Assembly: GCA_027492795.1 (NCBI GenBank)
Contig: JAPUEB010000034.1
Location: 11,401 to 63,824 of the forward strand
Source: Chryseobacterium sp.
GTDB lineage: Bacteria; Bacteroidota; Bacteroidia; Flavobacteriales; Weeksellaceae
Direction of reading: 5' to 3'
DNA length: 52,424 nt
A model generated the notes under the pieces. It ran no database searches. It was given only the letters and a program-made list of their open reading frames with translations, and was not told the origin of the DNA. Position numbers and translations under genes: made by a program. Of the stretch, positions 25,794 to 33,964 are shown piece after piece; position 1 is the stretch's first letter, and every line of letters begins with the position of its first letter.

Positions 25794-27098
25794 ATGTCTG
25801 CAAAACTTATTGGTCCTTTTAAGCAAATCGTAACCCTTGCAAATCTTCCTTTACGAGGGAAAATATCCGATGACCAGTTAGAAATCATCGAAAACGGCGG
25901 AATTTTAATCAATTCAGAAAATAAAATTGAAGCAGTGGATAATTTTGAAATTTTAAAAACCGCAAATCCATCCGCTGTCATTCCAAGCACAGAACAAAGT
26001 TCTCCGAACGAGGTTCATGAGGAATCTCAACTCTCCAACTCTCCAACGCTCCAACACTCCAACTCAATCGTTCTTCCCGCATTCATCGATTCCCACACCC
26101 ACATCTGTTTTGGCGGAAACCGTGCGAATGATTTTGCGATGCGAAACGCTGGAAAAACCTATCTTGAAATTGCGGAAGCAGGAGGCGGAATTTGGAGTTC
26201 GGTGCAGCATACAAGAAGTGCTTCCGAAGAAGATTTATTGAAAACTTTATTGGAAAGAATAGATTTTCTAATTTCTTTGGGAATTACCACCATCGAAATA
26301 AAATCCGGTTACGGTTTAGATGTGGAAAGCGAACTGAAAATGCTGCGAACCATCAAAAAAGCTCAAGGTTTTACAAAGGCTACTTTGGTTCCAACCTGTC
26401 TTTCCGCACATTTGAAACCGAGAGACTTTGATGGTAGCTCCACAGAATATTTGAATTACATTATAGAGCGCATTCTTCCAAAAGTAAAAGAAGAAAATTT
26501 GGCTAAACGAATTGATATTTTTATTGAGAAATCAGCTTTTCAACCTGAAGAAAGTAAAGAATTTTTGCTTAAAACTAAAAATTTAGGTTTTGAAATCACC
26601 GTTCACGCAGACCAATTTACTCCAGGAAGCTCGCGAATTGCCGTGGAAGTTGGAGCGGTTTCCGCGGACCATTTGGAAGCGACTTTGGATGAAGATATTC
26701 AGTTTTTGGCAAATTCGGATACGGTGGCAACTGCGCTTCCGGGCGCAAGTCTTGGTTTGGGCGAACCTTTCACCCCGGCAAGAAAATTATTAGATGCGGG
26801 AGCGATTTTAGCAATTGCCTCCGATTGGAATCCGGGTTCTGCACCGATGGGAAATCTCATTACACAGGCAAGTATTTTGGCGACTTATCAAAAATTGACG
26901 ACCGCCGAAGTTTTAGCTGCAATAACATTTCGTGCTGCAAAAGCCTTAAATCTTGATGACAGAGGAATTTTGGAAAAAGGAAAAAAAGCAGATTTTGTGG
27001 TTTTTGAAACTGATAATTTTCAGAATGTTCTTTATCAGCAAGGCAGTTTACAACCAAGCGCAGTTTATATCGACGGCGAAAAAATCTCTAATCTGTAA
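25794..27098 (+). CDS. hutI: Imidazolonepropionase HutI with an inserted repeat-encoded segment
   Basis: HutI hydrolyses 4-imidazolone-5-propanoate to N-formimino-L-glutamate in histidine degradation. The 434-residue amidohydrolase has FIDSHTHICFGG (zinc ligands), EIKSGYGLD, VHADQF, the active-site HLEATLDE and SDWNPGSAP. The ATG at 25794 is chosen; upstream codons are simple repeat. Residues about 59-91, just before LPAFIDSHTH, are a polar insert (STEQSSPNEVHEESQ then SNSPTLQHSNS) encoded by a dispersed repeat fragment plus an octamer array. Family members lack such a segment. hutG follows after 27 bp. hutH and hutU are not in the window. Confidence 0.93.
   Translation: MSAKLIGPFKQIVTLANLPLRGKISDDQLEIIENGGILINSENKIEAVDNFEILKTANPSAVIPSTEQSSPNEVHEESQLSNSPTLQHSNSIVLPAFIDSHTHICFGGNRANDFAMRNAGKTYLEIAEAGGGIWSSVQHTRSASEEDLLKTLLERIDFLISLGITTIEIKSGYGLDVESELKMLRTIKKAQGFTKATLVPTCLSAHLKPRDFDGSSTEYLNYIIERILPKVKEENLAKRIDIFIEKSAFQPEESKEFLLKTKNLGFEITVHADQFTPGSSRIAVEVGAVSADHLEATLDEDIQFLANSDTVATALPGASLGLGEPFTPARKLLDAGAILAIASDWNPGSAPMGNLITQASILATYQKLTTAEVLAAITFRAAKALNLDDRGILEKGKKADFVVFETDNFQNVLYQQGSLQPSAVYIDGEKISNL
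26025..26064. repeat. CTCCAACN octanucleotide array inside hutI
   Basis: Four CTCCAACN units at 26033-26064 follow a degenerate unit at 26025-26032. The 8-bp period would shift the hutI frame if unit number changed. Confidence 0.85.
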
Positions 27099-27125
27099 TC
27101 TTTCAATCTCAAATCTCTTACAGTC

Positions 27126-28049
27126 ATGTCCCACAATTGGCAAGGTCGTTTTGATGGCGACGATCCTCTTTACCACCGTATTTTTCAGAAAGTTTCTTTA
27201 GAAAATAATTATGAAAATGTTTCACCGAAAGATTTCGTTTTACACGGATTTGCTGTAGATGAAGGCGTTCGCAGAAACAAGGGAAAAGTTGGAGCAGCAG
27301 AAGCGCCGGATTTTATCCGCAACGATATGTCTAATTTTCCCGTCACTCAACAGGGGTTTTTACTGAAAGATTTTGGAGATATTACCTGTGAAAATGGTCA
27401 ACTAGAGGAAGCGCAACTCCAACTTCAAAATGCAGTTTCAAAAGTTTTGAAAAAAAATGCAAAATCCGTTGTTCTTGGCGGAGGTCACGAGTTATTTTAT
27501 CCCCATTTTAAAGGTGTTCGCGAAGCTTTTCCCGATAAAAAAATTGGAATTATCAACTTGGATGCCCATTTCGACAACAGAATCCCTGAAAATGGAGTAG
27601 GAGCAAGCTCTGGAACGGGTTTTTGGCAAGTTGCGCAGGAGGAGCAGCTCAACTCGCTTCATATCGGTATTCAGAGAAACTCAAATACGCTGAAAACGTT
27701 TGACACCGCTCATCAATACGGCATGAAATACATTTTGGCAGACGAACTTTTTTTTGAAAATCTGCCTTCTGTTTATCACCGAGTTGATGAACTTATTGAT
27801 GCTGTAGATGTACTTTATCTCACGATTTGTATGGATGTTTTCAATATCGCCATCGCTCCTGGAGTTTCGGCGCAAGCTTATAATGCAATTTTTGCGGATG
27901 CAACCTTTATGTTTTTCTTTCGACATATTTTAAAAAGTGAAAAACTAATCGCGATGGATGTTGCGGAAGTTAATCCCAAATACGATATCGACGACCGAAC
28001 AGCAAAATTGGCGGCTTCGCTGATTAACGAATGGTTTATGATTGGATGA
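27126..28049 (+). CDS. hutG: Formimidoylglutamase HutG (arginase family)
   Basis: The protein has 307 residues and hydrolyses N-formimino-glutamate to glutamate and formamide, the step after HutI. Arginase-family manganese motifs are GGGHELFYPHF, NLDAHFDNR and TICMDVFNIAIAPGVSA. The last corresponds to the family SxDxD motif; here the first Asp position reads Cys (T-I-C-M-D). I cannot tell whether that is normal for this branch. The gene lies 27 bp after hutI on the same strand, so the two form an operon. Confidence 0.9.
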   Translation: MSHNWQGRFDGDDPLYHRIFQKVSLENNYENVSPKDFVLHGFAVDEGVRRNKGKVGAAEAPDFIRNDMSNFPVTQQGFLLKDFGDITCENGQLEEAQLQLQNAVSKVLKKNAKSVVLGGGHELFYPHFKGVREAFPDKKIGIINLDAHFDNRIPENGVGASSGTGFWQVAQEEQLNSLHIGIQRNSNTLKTFDTAHQYGMKYILADELFFENLPSVYHRVDELIDAVDVLYLTICMDVFNIAIAPGVSAQAYNAIFADATFMFFFRHILKSEKLIAMDVAEVNPKYDIDDRTAKLAASLINEWFMIG

Positions 28050-28136
28050 TTTTTTGAACTTTCCGAACATATTTTTGATTAAATTAAAAACATTACCGTT
28101 TGTCCGTAATCTGTAATAATGTCATTTTTGGAAAGT

Positions 28137-28217
28137 TGTCATTCTGAACGTAGTGAAGAATCCCTTTTTGATTATCAAAAGATTCTTCATTCCGCTTTGC
28201 TTTATTCAGAATGACAA
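28137..28217. repeat. Dispersed palindrome between hutG and the dehydrogenase gene
   Basis: TTGTCATTCTGAA (28137-28149) pairs with TTCAGAATGACAA (28205-28217). An inner GAAGAATC...GATTCTTC pair lies between. This is the same repeat family whose fragments occur in the MITE, miaA and hutI. The adjoining 28250-28345 stretch holds degenerate CTTTGCG-type repeats. The gap 28050-28427 has no gene. Confidence 0.75.
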
Positions 28218-28385
28218 ACGAAATATTATAACACAAGCTGGATATTCAATAAAACGCTTTTCTTTTTAAAGCTTTGCGTCTTTGAGAGCGAAAACTTCGT
28301 GTTCTTTGCGCAAAAATCTCGGCGAACTTTGTGTAAAAACCATTAATAGGTTTTTCAAATCACTCACAATTATTGAATTAATCGA

Positions 28386-28413
28386 AAGCATTCCTAAAAG
28401 GATGCTTTTTTTG
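28386..28413 (+). terminator. Terminator-like hairpin before the dehydrogenase gene
   Basis: AAGCATTCCT pairs with AGGATGCTT with a one-base bulge, followed by seven T. It ends 15 nt before the ATG at 28428. It may end hutIG transcription or act as an attenuator. Confidence 0.6.
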
Positions 28414-28427
28414 TTAATTTTACAAGT

Positions 28428-29723
28428 ATGGAAAAATCATTTCAAAATCAACTACAAAAATCACAAAAAACGTTCTCGGAATGGAAGAAAATTCCTTTCG
28501 AGGAACGCCAGAAATATTTTTTAAAGCTTTCCAAAATTTTGTTGGATAGAAAAGAAGAATTTGGAAAAATCATCACATTGGAAATGAATAAACCTATTTC
28601 CCAATCCATTTCGGAGATTGAAAAATGTGCCGGAATGTGCGATTATTACGCAGAAGCCGAAAATATCTTAAAAATTGAAAAAGTAAAAACCGAACATCAG
28701 ATTGCAGAAATTCATCATGAACCTTTAGGTGTAATTTTAGGAATAATGCCTTGGAACTTTCCATTTTGGCAGGCTTTAAGGTTTGCGGTTCCGGCAATTT
28801 TGGCGGGAAATGTTATTGTTTTGAAACACGCTTCCATCTGTGAAAAATCTGGAAAAACAATGCAGCAAATCTTTGAGGAAGCAGGTTTTCCGAAAGATGT
28901 TTTTACTTTTATGAAAATTTCGCACGATGAAGTGGAAGAAATGATTGCAAACCCGATTATCAAGGCAGTTTCTTTAACCGGAAGTGAGGAAGCAGGACGA
29001 AAAATCGCCGAAACTGCCGGAAAAAATTTGAAAAAGTGCGTCCTTGAACTGGGCGGCAGCGATGCCTTCATCGTTTTGGAAGATGCCGACTTACAAAAAG
29101 CCGCGAAAGATGCTGCTTTGGCGCGTTTGCAAAATTGCGGACAAACCTGTGTTGCGGGAAAGCGCTTCATCATTCATCAAAAAATTTACAAAGAATTTTT
29201 AGAAAACTTTGTCGCGGAATATCAAAAATATCAACCCGCAAATCCTGTGGATAAGGAAACAACATTGGGTTTGATGGCGAGAGAAGATTTGGCGACCGAT
29301 TTGGAAAAACAATACAAAAAAGCCCTGAAAAACGGTGCGAAAATCATTCTTCCATTAGAAAGTGTAGGAAATATAGCTTTTGAACCTGGACTTATTGAAA
29401 TGAACGTAGGAAATCCGGTGTTGCAGGAAGAACTTTTCGGTCCGCTTGGAATGGTTTTTAAGACAAAAAATGATGAAGAAGCCCTGAAAATTGCCAATGA
29501 CACCATGTTTGGTTTAGCCAATGCAGTTTATACCAAAAATAAAGAGAAGGCGATGTTTTTTGCAGAAAATTTAGAAAGCGGAAGTGTTGCCATCAATCAA
29601 ATCTTCCGTTCCGATTGGAGGATGCCTTTTGGCGGGAGAAAAAATTCCGGTTACGGTGTGGAACTCTCGCTGTATGCGCTGCACGAGTTTACGGTGAGGA
29701 AAAGTGTGATTGGGGAAGTTTAG
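28428..29723 (+). CDS. NAD(P)-dependent aldehyde dehydrogenase, succinate-semialdehyde type
   Basis: The protein has 431 residues, slightly short for the family (about 450). Signature motifs are MPWNFPFWQALR, LTGSEEAGRKIAETAGK, the base E207 in VLELGGSDAF, nucleophile C241 in NCGQTCVAGKRF, and EELFGPLGMVF. The overall pattern fits the short succinate-semialdehyde dehydrogenase (Sad/GabD-like) group. The substrate is a family-level guess. It follows a terminator-like hairpin, so it is probably transcribed separately from hutIG. Confidence 0.85.
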   Translation: MEKSFQNQLQKSQKTFSEWKKIPFEERQKYFLKLSKILLDRKEEFGKIITLEMNKPISQSISEIEKCAGMCDYYAEAENILKIEKVKTEHQIAEIHHEPLGVILGIMPWNFPFWQALRFAVPAILAGNVIVLKHASICEKSGKTMQQIFEEAGFPKDVFTFMKISHDEVEEMIANPIIKAVSLTGSEEAGRKIAETAGKNLKKCVLELGGSDAFIVLEDADLQKAAKDAALARLQNCGQTCVAGKRFIIHQKIYKEFLENFVAEYQKYQPANPVDKETTLGLMAREDLATDLEKQYKKALKNGAKIILPLESVGNIAFEPGLIEMNVGNPVLQEELFGPLGMVFKTKNDEEALKIANDTMFGLANAVYTKNKEKAMFFAENLESGSVAINQIFRSDWRMPFGGRKNSGYGVELSLYALHEFTVRKSVIGEV

Positions 29724-29836
29724 ATTTTGATTCAGGTTGCAGAGGTGCAATTGGTGCAATGTTGAAAGATAGAAATATTTGTTGCAGCTCATATAAAATT
29801 TAGATAATTTTGATTTTTGTCTGAAATTTCATTAAT

Positions 29837-30421
29837 ATGAACAAGTTTATTCTGCTAACATTTTTTTTAACATGTAATCTCATTTTTTCACAACATGAAA
29901 AATGCAATATTAACAAGTCTGAAGCTATTGATATTCTGAAAATTGACATTAGTAATATGGTTTGTATTTCGAAAAACTCAACGAAACCATACACTGTATT
30001 TTACACTTTTGCAAGTTGGTGTGCACCATGTCGAGAGCATATTTCAAACCTGAATGAGCTTCAGAAAAAATTTGAAAATAAAATCGATTCATTTGTTTTG
30101 ATTGTTGAAGGCGAAAAAGATAGAGGCGTTCGTTCTGGAATTGATTTTATAAGAGATAAAAACCCCAATGCGAAAATTTTGATTCTTAAAGACGATGTTT
30201 TTGGAGAAAATGTAAGAAAGAAAAATAATAAATTTATTGCAGAAATTTCAAAGAAAAAGAAGCGTTTTAACCCTGGTTATTCTGTATTTATTTTAATGAA
30301 TAATCAAGGAGAAGTGTTGAGGGTGACAGATAATTATGAAGACTACAGAAAAAAATCAGATGGAACTTGGGAAGATACTGATGAAGTCCTTAACAGAGTT
30401 ATAATACCTTTGATTAAATAA
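29837..30421 (+). CDS. Secreted thioredoxin-like protein (TlpA-like), copy 1
   Basis: The protein has 194 residues. Signal peptide MNKFILLTFFLTCNLIFSQ precedes a thioredoxin domain with WCAPC (C62, C65). It is probably a periplasmic disulfide reductase or oxidoreductase. It is a paralogue of the gene at 31425-32018: both share a CxxxK start, KNSTK..T.FYTF.xWCxPC and a C-terminal DEVLNRVIIPLIK or similar. A terminator and a 28-bp copy of the pyk 3' end follow. The substrate is unknown. Confidence 0.82.
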   Translation: MNKFILLTFFLTCNLIFSQHEKCNINKSEAIDILKIDISNMVCISKNSTKPYTVFYTFASWCAPCREHISNLNELQKKFENKIDSFVLIVEGEKDRGVRSGIDFIRDKNPNAKILILKDDVFGENVRKKNNKFIAEISKKKKRFNPGYSVFILMNNQGEVLRVTDNYEDYRKKSDGTWEDTDEVLNRVIIPLIK

Positions 30422-30426
30422 GTAAA

Positions 30427-30453
30427 AAATCCCGAAAAAAAATCGGGATTTTG
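30427..30453 (+). terminator. Terminator after thioredoxin-like copy 1
   Basis: AAATCCCGA (30427-30435) pairs with TCGGGATTT (30443-30451). The short T run runs into the duplicated pyk tail. Confidence 0.75.
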
Positions 30454-30486
30454 CTTTATATCGTCGTCAATCGCAGTGCGTTTTTT
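30449..30486 (-). pseudogene. Remnant of the pyk 3' end
   Basis: Positions 30449-30476 are identical over 28 nt to 32046-32073, the last codons, stop and start of the 3' flank of pyk. Read on the minus strand it still encodes LRLTTI and a stop, preceded by KNA where pyk has KTNT. It is out of context here and marks a duplication or insertion boundary. Confidence 0.85.
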
Positions 30487-30503
30487 ACTCCTTTATAGAA
30501 TCC

Positions 30504-30842
30504 TTACATATTATTTTCTTTTTCCAATAAATTGTGCAGTTGGCTTATTTGTTTTTTTAAGGAATTTATTTCCCGTCTATTTTTTTTGATAAGTTTATTG
30601 TGCTGCAAAATTATTTTGCTCTTATCTGAAAGAATCTCTATTTCTTTTTCACCAAACAAAACAGAAACGGAAACATCCAATATTTTTGCGATTTCCCTTA
30701 TTTTAATAGCATTTAGCCTGCTGTCATCTTTTTCTAACCTGCCATAGCTGCTCTGAGAAATTTCTAGTTCATAAGCCATATAGTCTTGCGTAAAGCCCAT
30801 TTTGTCTCGTAATTTCCTAATGACAATTCCAACTTTATTCAT
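30504..30842 (-). CDS. XRE-family transcriptional regulator with C-terminal coiled coil
   Basis: The protein has about 112 residues from the ATG at 30842; an earlier ATG at 30884 would add 14. An HTH_3 domain (about 5-60) contains IRKLRDKMGFTQDYMA, YELEISQSSYGRLEKDDS and IAKILDVSVSVLFGE. The C-terminal 45 residues are charged and leucine-rich (NSLKKQISQLHNLLEKENN), typical of a dimerising coiled coil. It is divergent from the lipoprotein-thioredoxin pair at 30952-32018 and may regulate it (inference from layout). Confidence 0.85.
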   Translation of the reverse strand: MNKVGIVIRKLRDKMGFTQDYMAYELEISQSSYGRLEKDDSRLNAIKIREIAKILDVSVSVLFGEKEIEILSDKSKIILQHNKLIKKNRREINSLKKQISQLHNLLEKENNM

Positions 30843-30914
30843 TTTATAACTATCTTTATGCGCAAACATACTATTATTAATCATATAAAAGAAATGTGGG
30901 TAATTTTTTACTAA

Positions 30915-30922
30915 TAAGTTTG
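30915..30922 (+). promoter_or_regulatory. TAnnTTTG promoter of the lipoprotein-thioredoxin pair
   Basis: TAAGTTTG is a perfect -7 element, 30 nt before the ATG at 30952, in the gap between the divergent XRE gene and the pair. Confidence 0.5.
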
Positions 30923-30951
30923 TGCTATAATTAATTTAAAACTTATTTGTT

Positions 30952-31425
30952 ATGAAAAAGATTCTTTTATGTGTATTATTTACACTCGGTTTAATATCCT
31001 GTTCAGATAGAGGAGAGTCTATAGTACCCCAATCTGATATTTTTGAGAAAAAAAATAATTCTTATCAAAAAAAGCCTGAAGTTGGTGTTTTAGCTAGTTT
31101 TAGTTTTATTCCGGGTAGAAAATCAAAAAAATGTAATGGTTTTGGAATTTGCGAACTTGTAGCTTTTGGATTTACCATTATAGAATTACCTCCAAAACCA
31201 GAAGAATTGAAAGCAAATGTTTATGAAAGCGATGATGGAAATTATTTTGCAGAACTTATTTTAAACGAACTTTATGATTCAGAAGATACAACTTTTTATG
31301 TTGATGAAGAAATTTTGGCATCTGATGAAAACGCAAATCAATATATAATTAAAGCAGGTAACTATGTATTAGATAGCTCAATGGGTGAATATGGTGGTTA
31401 TAGTATTGATATAGAAAAGTTATAA
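30952..31425 (+). CDS. Lipoprotein of unknown function
   Basis: The protein has 157 residues. Lipoprotein signal MKKILLCVLFTLGLISC ends at Cys17. The mature part has a Lys-rich linker, two cysteines in SKKCNGFGICE, and an acidic beta-rich C-terminus (YESDDGNYFAELILNELYD). I do not recognise the family. Its stop overlaps the ATG of the thioredoxin-like gene (TAATG), so the two are co-translated. The two cysteines close together may be a substrate of that partner (inference). Confidence 0.75.
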   Translation: MKKILLCVLFTLGLISCSDRGESIVPQSDIFEKKNNSYQKKPEVGVLASFSFIPGRKSKKCNGFGICELVAFGFTIIELPPKPEELKANVYESDDGNYFAELILNELYDSEDTTFYVDEEILASDENANQYIIKAGNYVLDSSMGEYGGYSIDIEKL

Positions 31426-32018
31426 TGAAAAAACTTTTGCTTCTTTTTTTAGTTTGCATCTCAATGCATATTTTTGGACAAAATGCACATTGCGGCATGG
31501 ATAAGACAAGCCTTGAATTATACAGAGTTGATTCTGAAATCTTAAAATGTATCGCAAAAAATTCAACTAAGAAAAATACAATTTTCTATACTTTCGGTGT
31601 TTGGTGTAAACCATGTATTTATGGTATTCCTTATGCGTTAAGTTTAGAGCTCAATTATGATGTGGATGTATATGTTTTGATAGTTGATAGTGAAGATAGC
31701 CAATATATTAGGAGAACGTTAGATTTTTTTTCTCTATATGAGAATAATTATCAACTATCTAAAACTAAAATTTTATTGTTGAAAGATTCGCAAAACAATA
31801 AATCTAGAAAAAGAAAGTATAAAGACTTCTTAAAGAAAATCACTCCACCAAGGTTTGAGAATATTGCTGATATGTCCAAATATATAGTTTTTAATAATTT
31901 TGGTGAAGTGTTACTTGTAACAAATTATAAAGATAGCAAAGATAATGACGACTGGAAAGATGACAGACCAATGATTAATAAGTTGATTGTCCCTTTGCTT
32001 TCTAAAAAATTAAATTAA
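31425..32018 (+). CDS. Secreted thioredoxin-like protein (TlpA-like), copy 2
   Basis: The protein has 197 residues. Signal peptide MKKLLLLFLVCISMHIFG precedes a thioredoxin domain with WCKPC (C61, C64). It is a diverged paralogue of the gene at 29837-30421. The start codon overlaps the stop of the upstream lipoprotein gene. Like copy 1 it is followed by a terminator and then pyk 3' sequence, but here that is the real pyk. Periplasmic thiol chemistry is likely; the substrate is unknown. Confidence 0.82.
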   Translation: MKKLLLLFLVCISMHIFGQNAHCGMDKTSLELYRVDSEILKCIAKNSTKKNTIFYTFGVWCKPCIYGIPYALSLELNYDVDVYVLIVDSEDSQYIRRTLDFFSLYENNYQLSKTKILLLKDSQNNKSRKRKYKDFLKKITPPRFENIADMSKYIVFNNFGEVLLVTNYKDSKDNDDWKDDRPMINKLIVPLLSKKLN

Positions 32019-32020
32019 AA

Positions 32021-32049
32021 AAAACCGCCTGAATCTTTTGGGCGGTTTT
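32021..32049. terminator. Bidirectional terminator between thioredoxin-like copy 2 and pyk
   Basis: AAAACCGCC (32021-32029) pairs with GGCGGTTTT (32041-32049). A and T runs on either side can serve both the plus-strand gene and pyk. Confidence 0.8.
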
Positions 32050-32052
32050 GCT

Positions 32053-33498
32053 TTATATCGTCGTCAATCGCAGCGTATTTGTTTTTCCGCTTTCTTCGGC
32101 GGGTGTTGCGTTGAGGTTAATCACGAAGTCACCATCTTCCACAAAACCGAGTTCTCGGGTAAGTGTATTGACCTGAATAATAGTTTCGTCCGTAGAATGA
32201 TTGGCGTTGTAATAATACGCATGAACTCCCCAAAGCAAGTTCAGCATCGTAATAACGCGTTTATTAGAGCTAAAAATAATGATATGAGAATTCGGGCGGT
32301 GCGCCGAAATCTGAAATGCTGTATAACCGGAATGCGTTAGTGTGATAATGGCTTCTACATCAGTTGTTTTTGCAATTCTTACCGCAGCAAGGCAAATTCT
32401 GTTGGTAATAAAACGATTGTCGATACAGTTGAACTCTTTTTCAATCGGCGAATTTTCGTTTTGGTAAAAACTGGTGCTTTCGATGTTTTTTACAATTTTC
32501 GCCATATTTTTCACCACATCTACAGGATATCTCCCTACAGAAGTTTCGCCGGAAAGCATCACTGCATCTGCACCATCCAAAACGGAGTTCGCAACGTCGT
32601 TTACCTCAGCTCTTGTTGGTGTAAGGCTTGTAATCATCGTTTCCATCATTTGTGTGGCGATAATTACCGGTTTGGAGTGGTTTCTGGCTTTCAGTACCAA
32701 AGTTTTCTGTATCGCGGGAACTTCCTCCATCGGAACTTCCACACCCAAATCACCACGTGCAACCATCAATCCGTCGCATTCTGCCAAAATTTGGTCTATG
32801 TTTTTTACGCCTTCAGGTTTTTCAATTTTTGCAATAATTGGTGTTTTTTGCTTATTGGTAGGGTGGTTTGCAATAAGTTCCTTTAAATCTTTAATGTCTT
32901 GTGCATGGCGAACAAAGGAAAGCGCAATCCAATCCAGCTGCAAATCGAGCATGAAATTGGCGTCTTCAATGTCTTTTTCTGTTAATGCAGGTAAAGAAAC
33001 GTTGGTGTTGGGTAGATTTACGCCTTTTTTTGAGCTTAAAGGTCCTCCTTGAACGGTTACCGCTTTTACAGTATCAATTTCATTGGTTTCAATGACTTGC
33101 AGAACCAGTTTTCCATCGTCGATTAAGATTCTTTCACCTACTTTTACGTCTTGCGGAAATTGCTGATACGTCATATAGACGCGTTTGGAATCTCCTTCAA
33201 TTTTTTCGTTGGTGAATGTAAGAATGTCACCTGGATTGAGGTAAGAGCCTTCCTGCACAACGCCAACGCGAAGTTTAGGGCCTTGTAAATCTCCTAAAAT
33301 TCCTACGGAAGTTCCCAATTCTTCATTGATTTCGCGGATGAGGCGAACATTGTTTCGCACAATTTCGTAATCGGCGTGTGAAAAATTTATTCTGAAAATA
33401 TCAACACCGGCTTTTACCAAATCTGTCATCACTTCTTTTGTGGATGAAGCTGGACCTAGTGTCGCTATTATTTTTGTCTTTTTTAAATATTTATTCAT
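32053..33498 (-). CDS. pyk: Pyruvate kinase
   Basis: The protein has 481 residues and converts phosphoenolpyruvate and ADP to pyruvate and ATP. It starts TKIIATLGPAS. The catalytic-site motifs are RINFSHA, GDLQGPKLRVG, PIIAKIEKPEGV and MVARGDLGVEVPMEEVP; the C-terminal domain is complete. Its ATG overlaps the IPExxxVDY-type gene stop by 8 bp. It is the last gene of the acpP-fabF-rnc block. Its 3' end is duplicated at 30449-30486. Confidence 0.97.
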   Translation of the reverse strand: MNKYLKKTKIIATLGPASSTKEVMTDLVKAGVDIFRINFSHADYEIVRNNVRLIREINEELGTSVGILGDLQGPKLRVGVVQEGSYLNPGDILTFTNEKIEGDSKRVYMTYQQFPQDVKVGERILIDDGKLVLQVIETNEIDTVKAVTVQGGPLSSKKGVNLPNTNVSLPALTEKDIEDANFMLDLQLDWIALSFVRHAQDIKDLKELIANHPTNKQKTPIIAKIEKPEGVKNIDQILAECDGLMVARGDLGVEVPMEEVPAIQKTLVLKARNHSKPVIIATQMMETMITSLTPTRAEVNDVANSVLDGADAVMLSGETSVGRYPVDVVKNMAKIVKNIESTSFYQNENSPIEKEFNCIDNRFITNRICLAAVRIAKTTDVEAIITLTHSGYTAFQISAHRPNSHIIIFSSNKRVITMLNLLWGVHAYYYNANHSTDETIIQVNTLTRELGFVEDGDFVINLNATPAEESGKTNTLRLTTI

Positions 33499-33964
33499 AG
33501 TACTGAATGATTTGGTAGAGTTCGTCTTCGGGATCTACGATAGATTCCTGTATGGCGAACGCCAAATTTTCCGGCAGCAAAATTAAGGAAAAATCAGCAA
33601 TTTTGTCGGAAGTTTTGATAATATAATTGATGTCGGGCTGATAATTTATCAAATATTTAATATCTTGTTCTTCTATAAAGAGTTCTGTTATTTCTTTTTT
33701 TTGCCTGCTTTCGGAGGTTGATTTGTTGCCGATGAAGCGGAAACACGTTTTCGAATCGGGACTGTAGCCTTCAAAAACTTCAAAATGATAATCATAATAT
33801 TCCCCATGAACGATTAAATCGTCGATTCTTGAGAAACAAAAAGTGTTGATTTGATTTACATTAAAGAAAAATTCAAAACTGGGGAGGTCTTTTGCAAAAC
33901 GCAGCAAGCCGATGGTGATTTCATCTTCCTCTATATCATCAAGTATGAATTTTTGAACTTCCAA
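33491..33964 (-). CDS. IPExxxVDY-type family protein
   Basis: The protein has 157 residues, small and acidic, without signal peptide. The start (MEVQKFILDDIEEDEITIG) and the position between rnc and pyk match the flavobacterial IPExxxVDY family. The name-giving motif is degenerate here (PDINYIIKTSD). The function is unknown. It overlaps rnc by 26 bp upstream and pyk by 8 bp downstream, which indicates tight coupling in one operon. Confidence 0.75.
   Translation of the reverse strand: MEVQKFILDDIEEDEITIGLLRFAKDLPSFEFFFNVNQINTFCFSRIDDLIVHGEYYDYHFEVFEGYSPDSKTCFRFIGNKSTSESRQKKEITELFIEEQDIKYLINYQPDINYIIKTSDKIADFSLILLPENLAFAIQESIVDPEDELYQIIQYYE

Noticed and set aside
30449-32073. attL/attR sites of an integrative element
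   Set aside because: The direct repeats fit the idea, but no integrase gene lies between them, and the tandem thioredoxin paralogues suggest simple duplication as well.
32461-33052. Plus-strand frame of 192 residues antisense to pyk
   Set aside because: Pyruvate kinase is certain on the other strand; the antisense frame has no motif or promoter.
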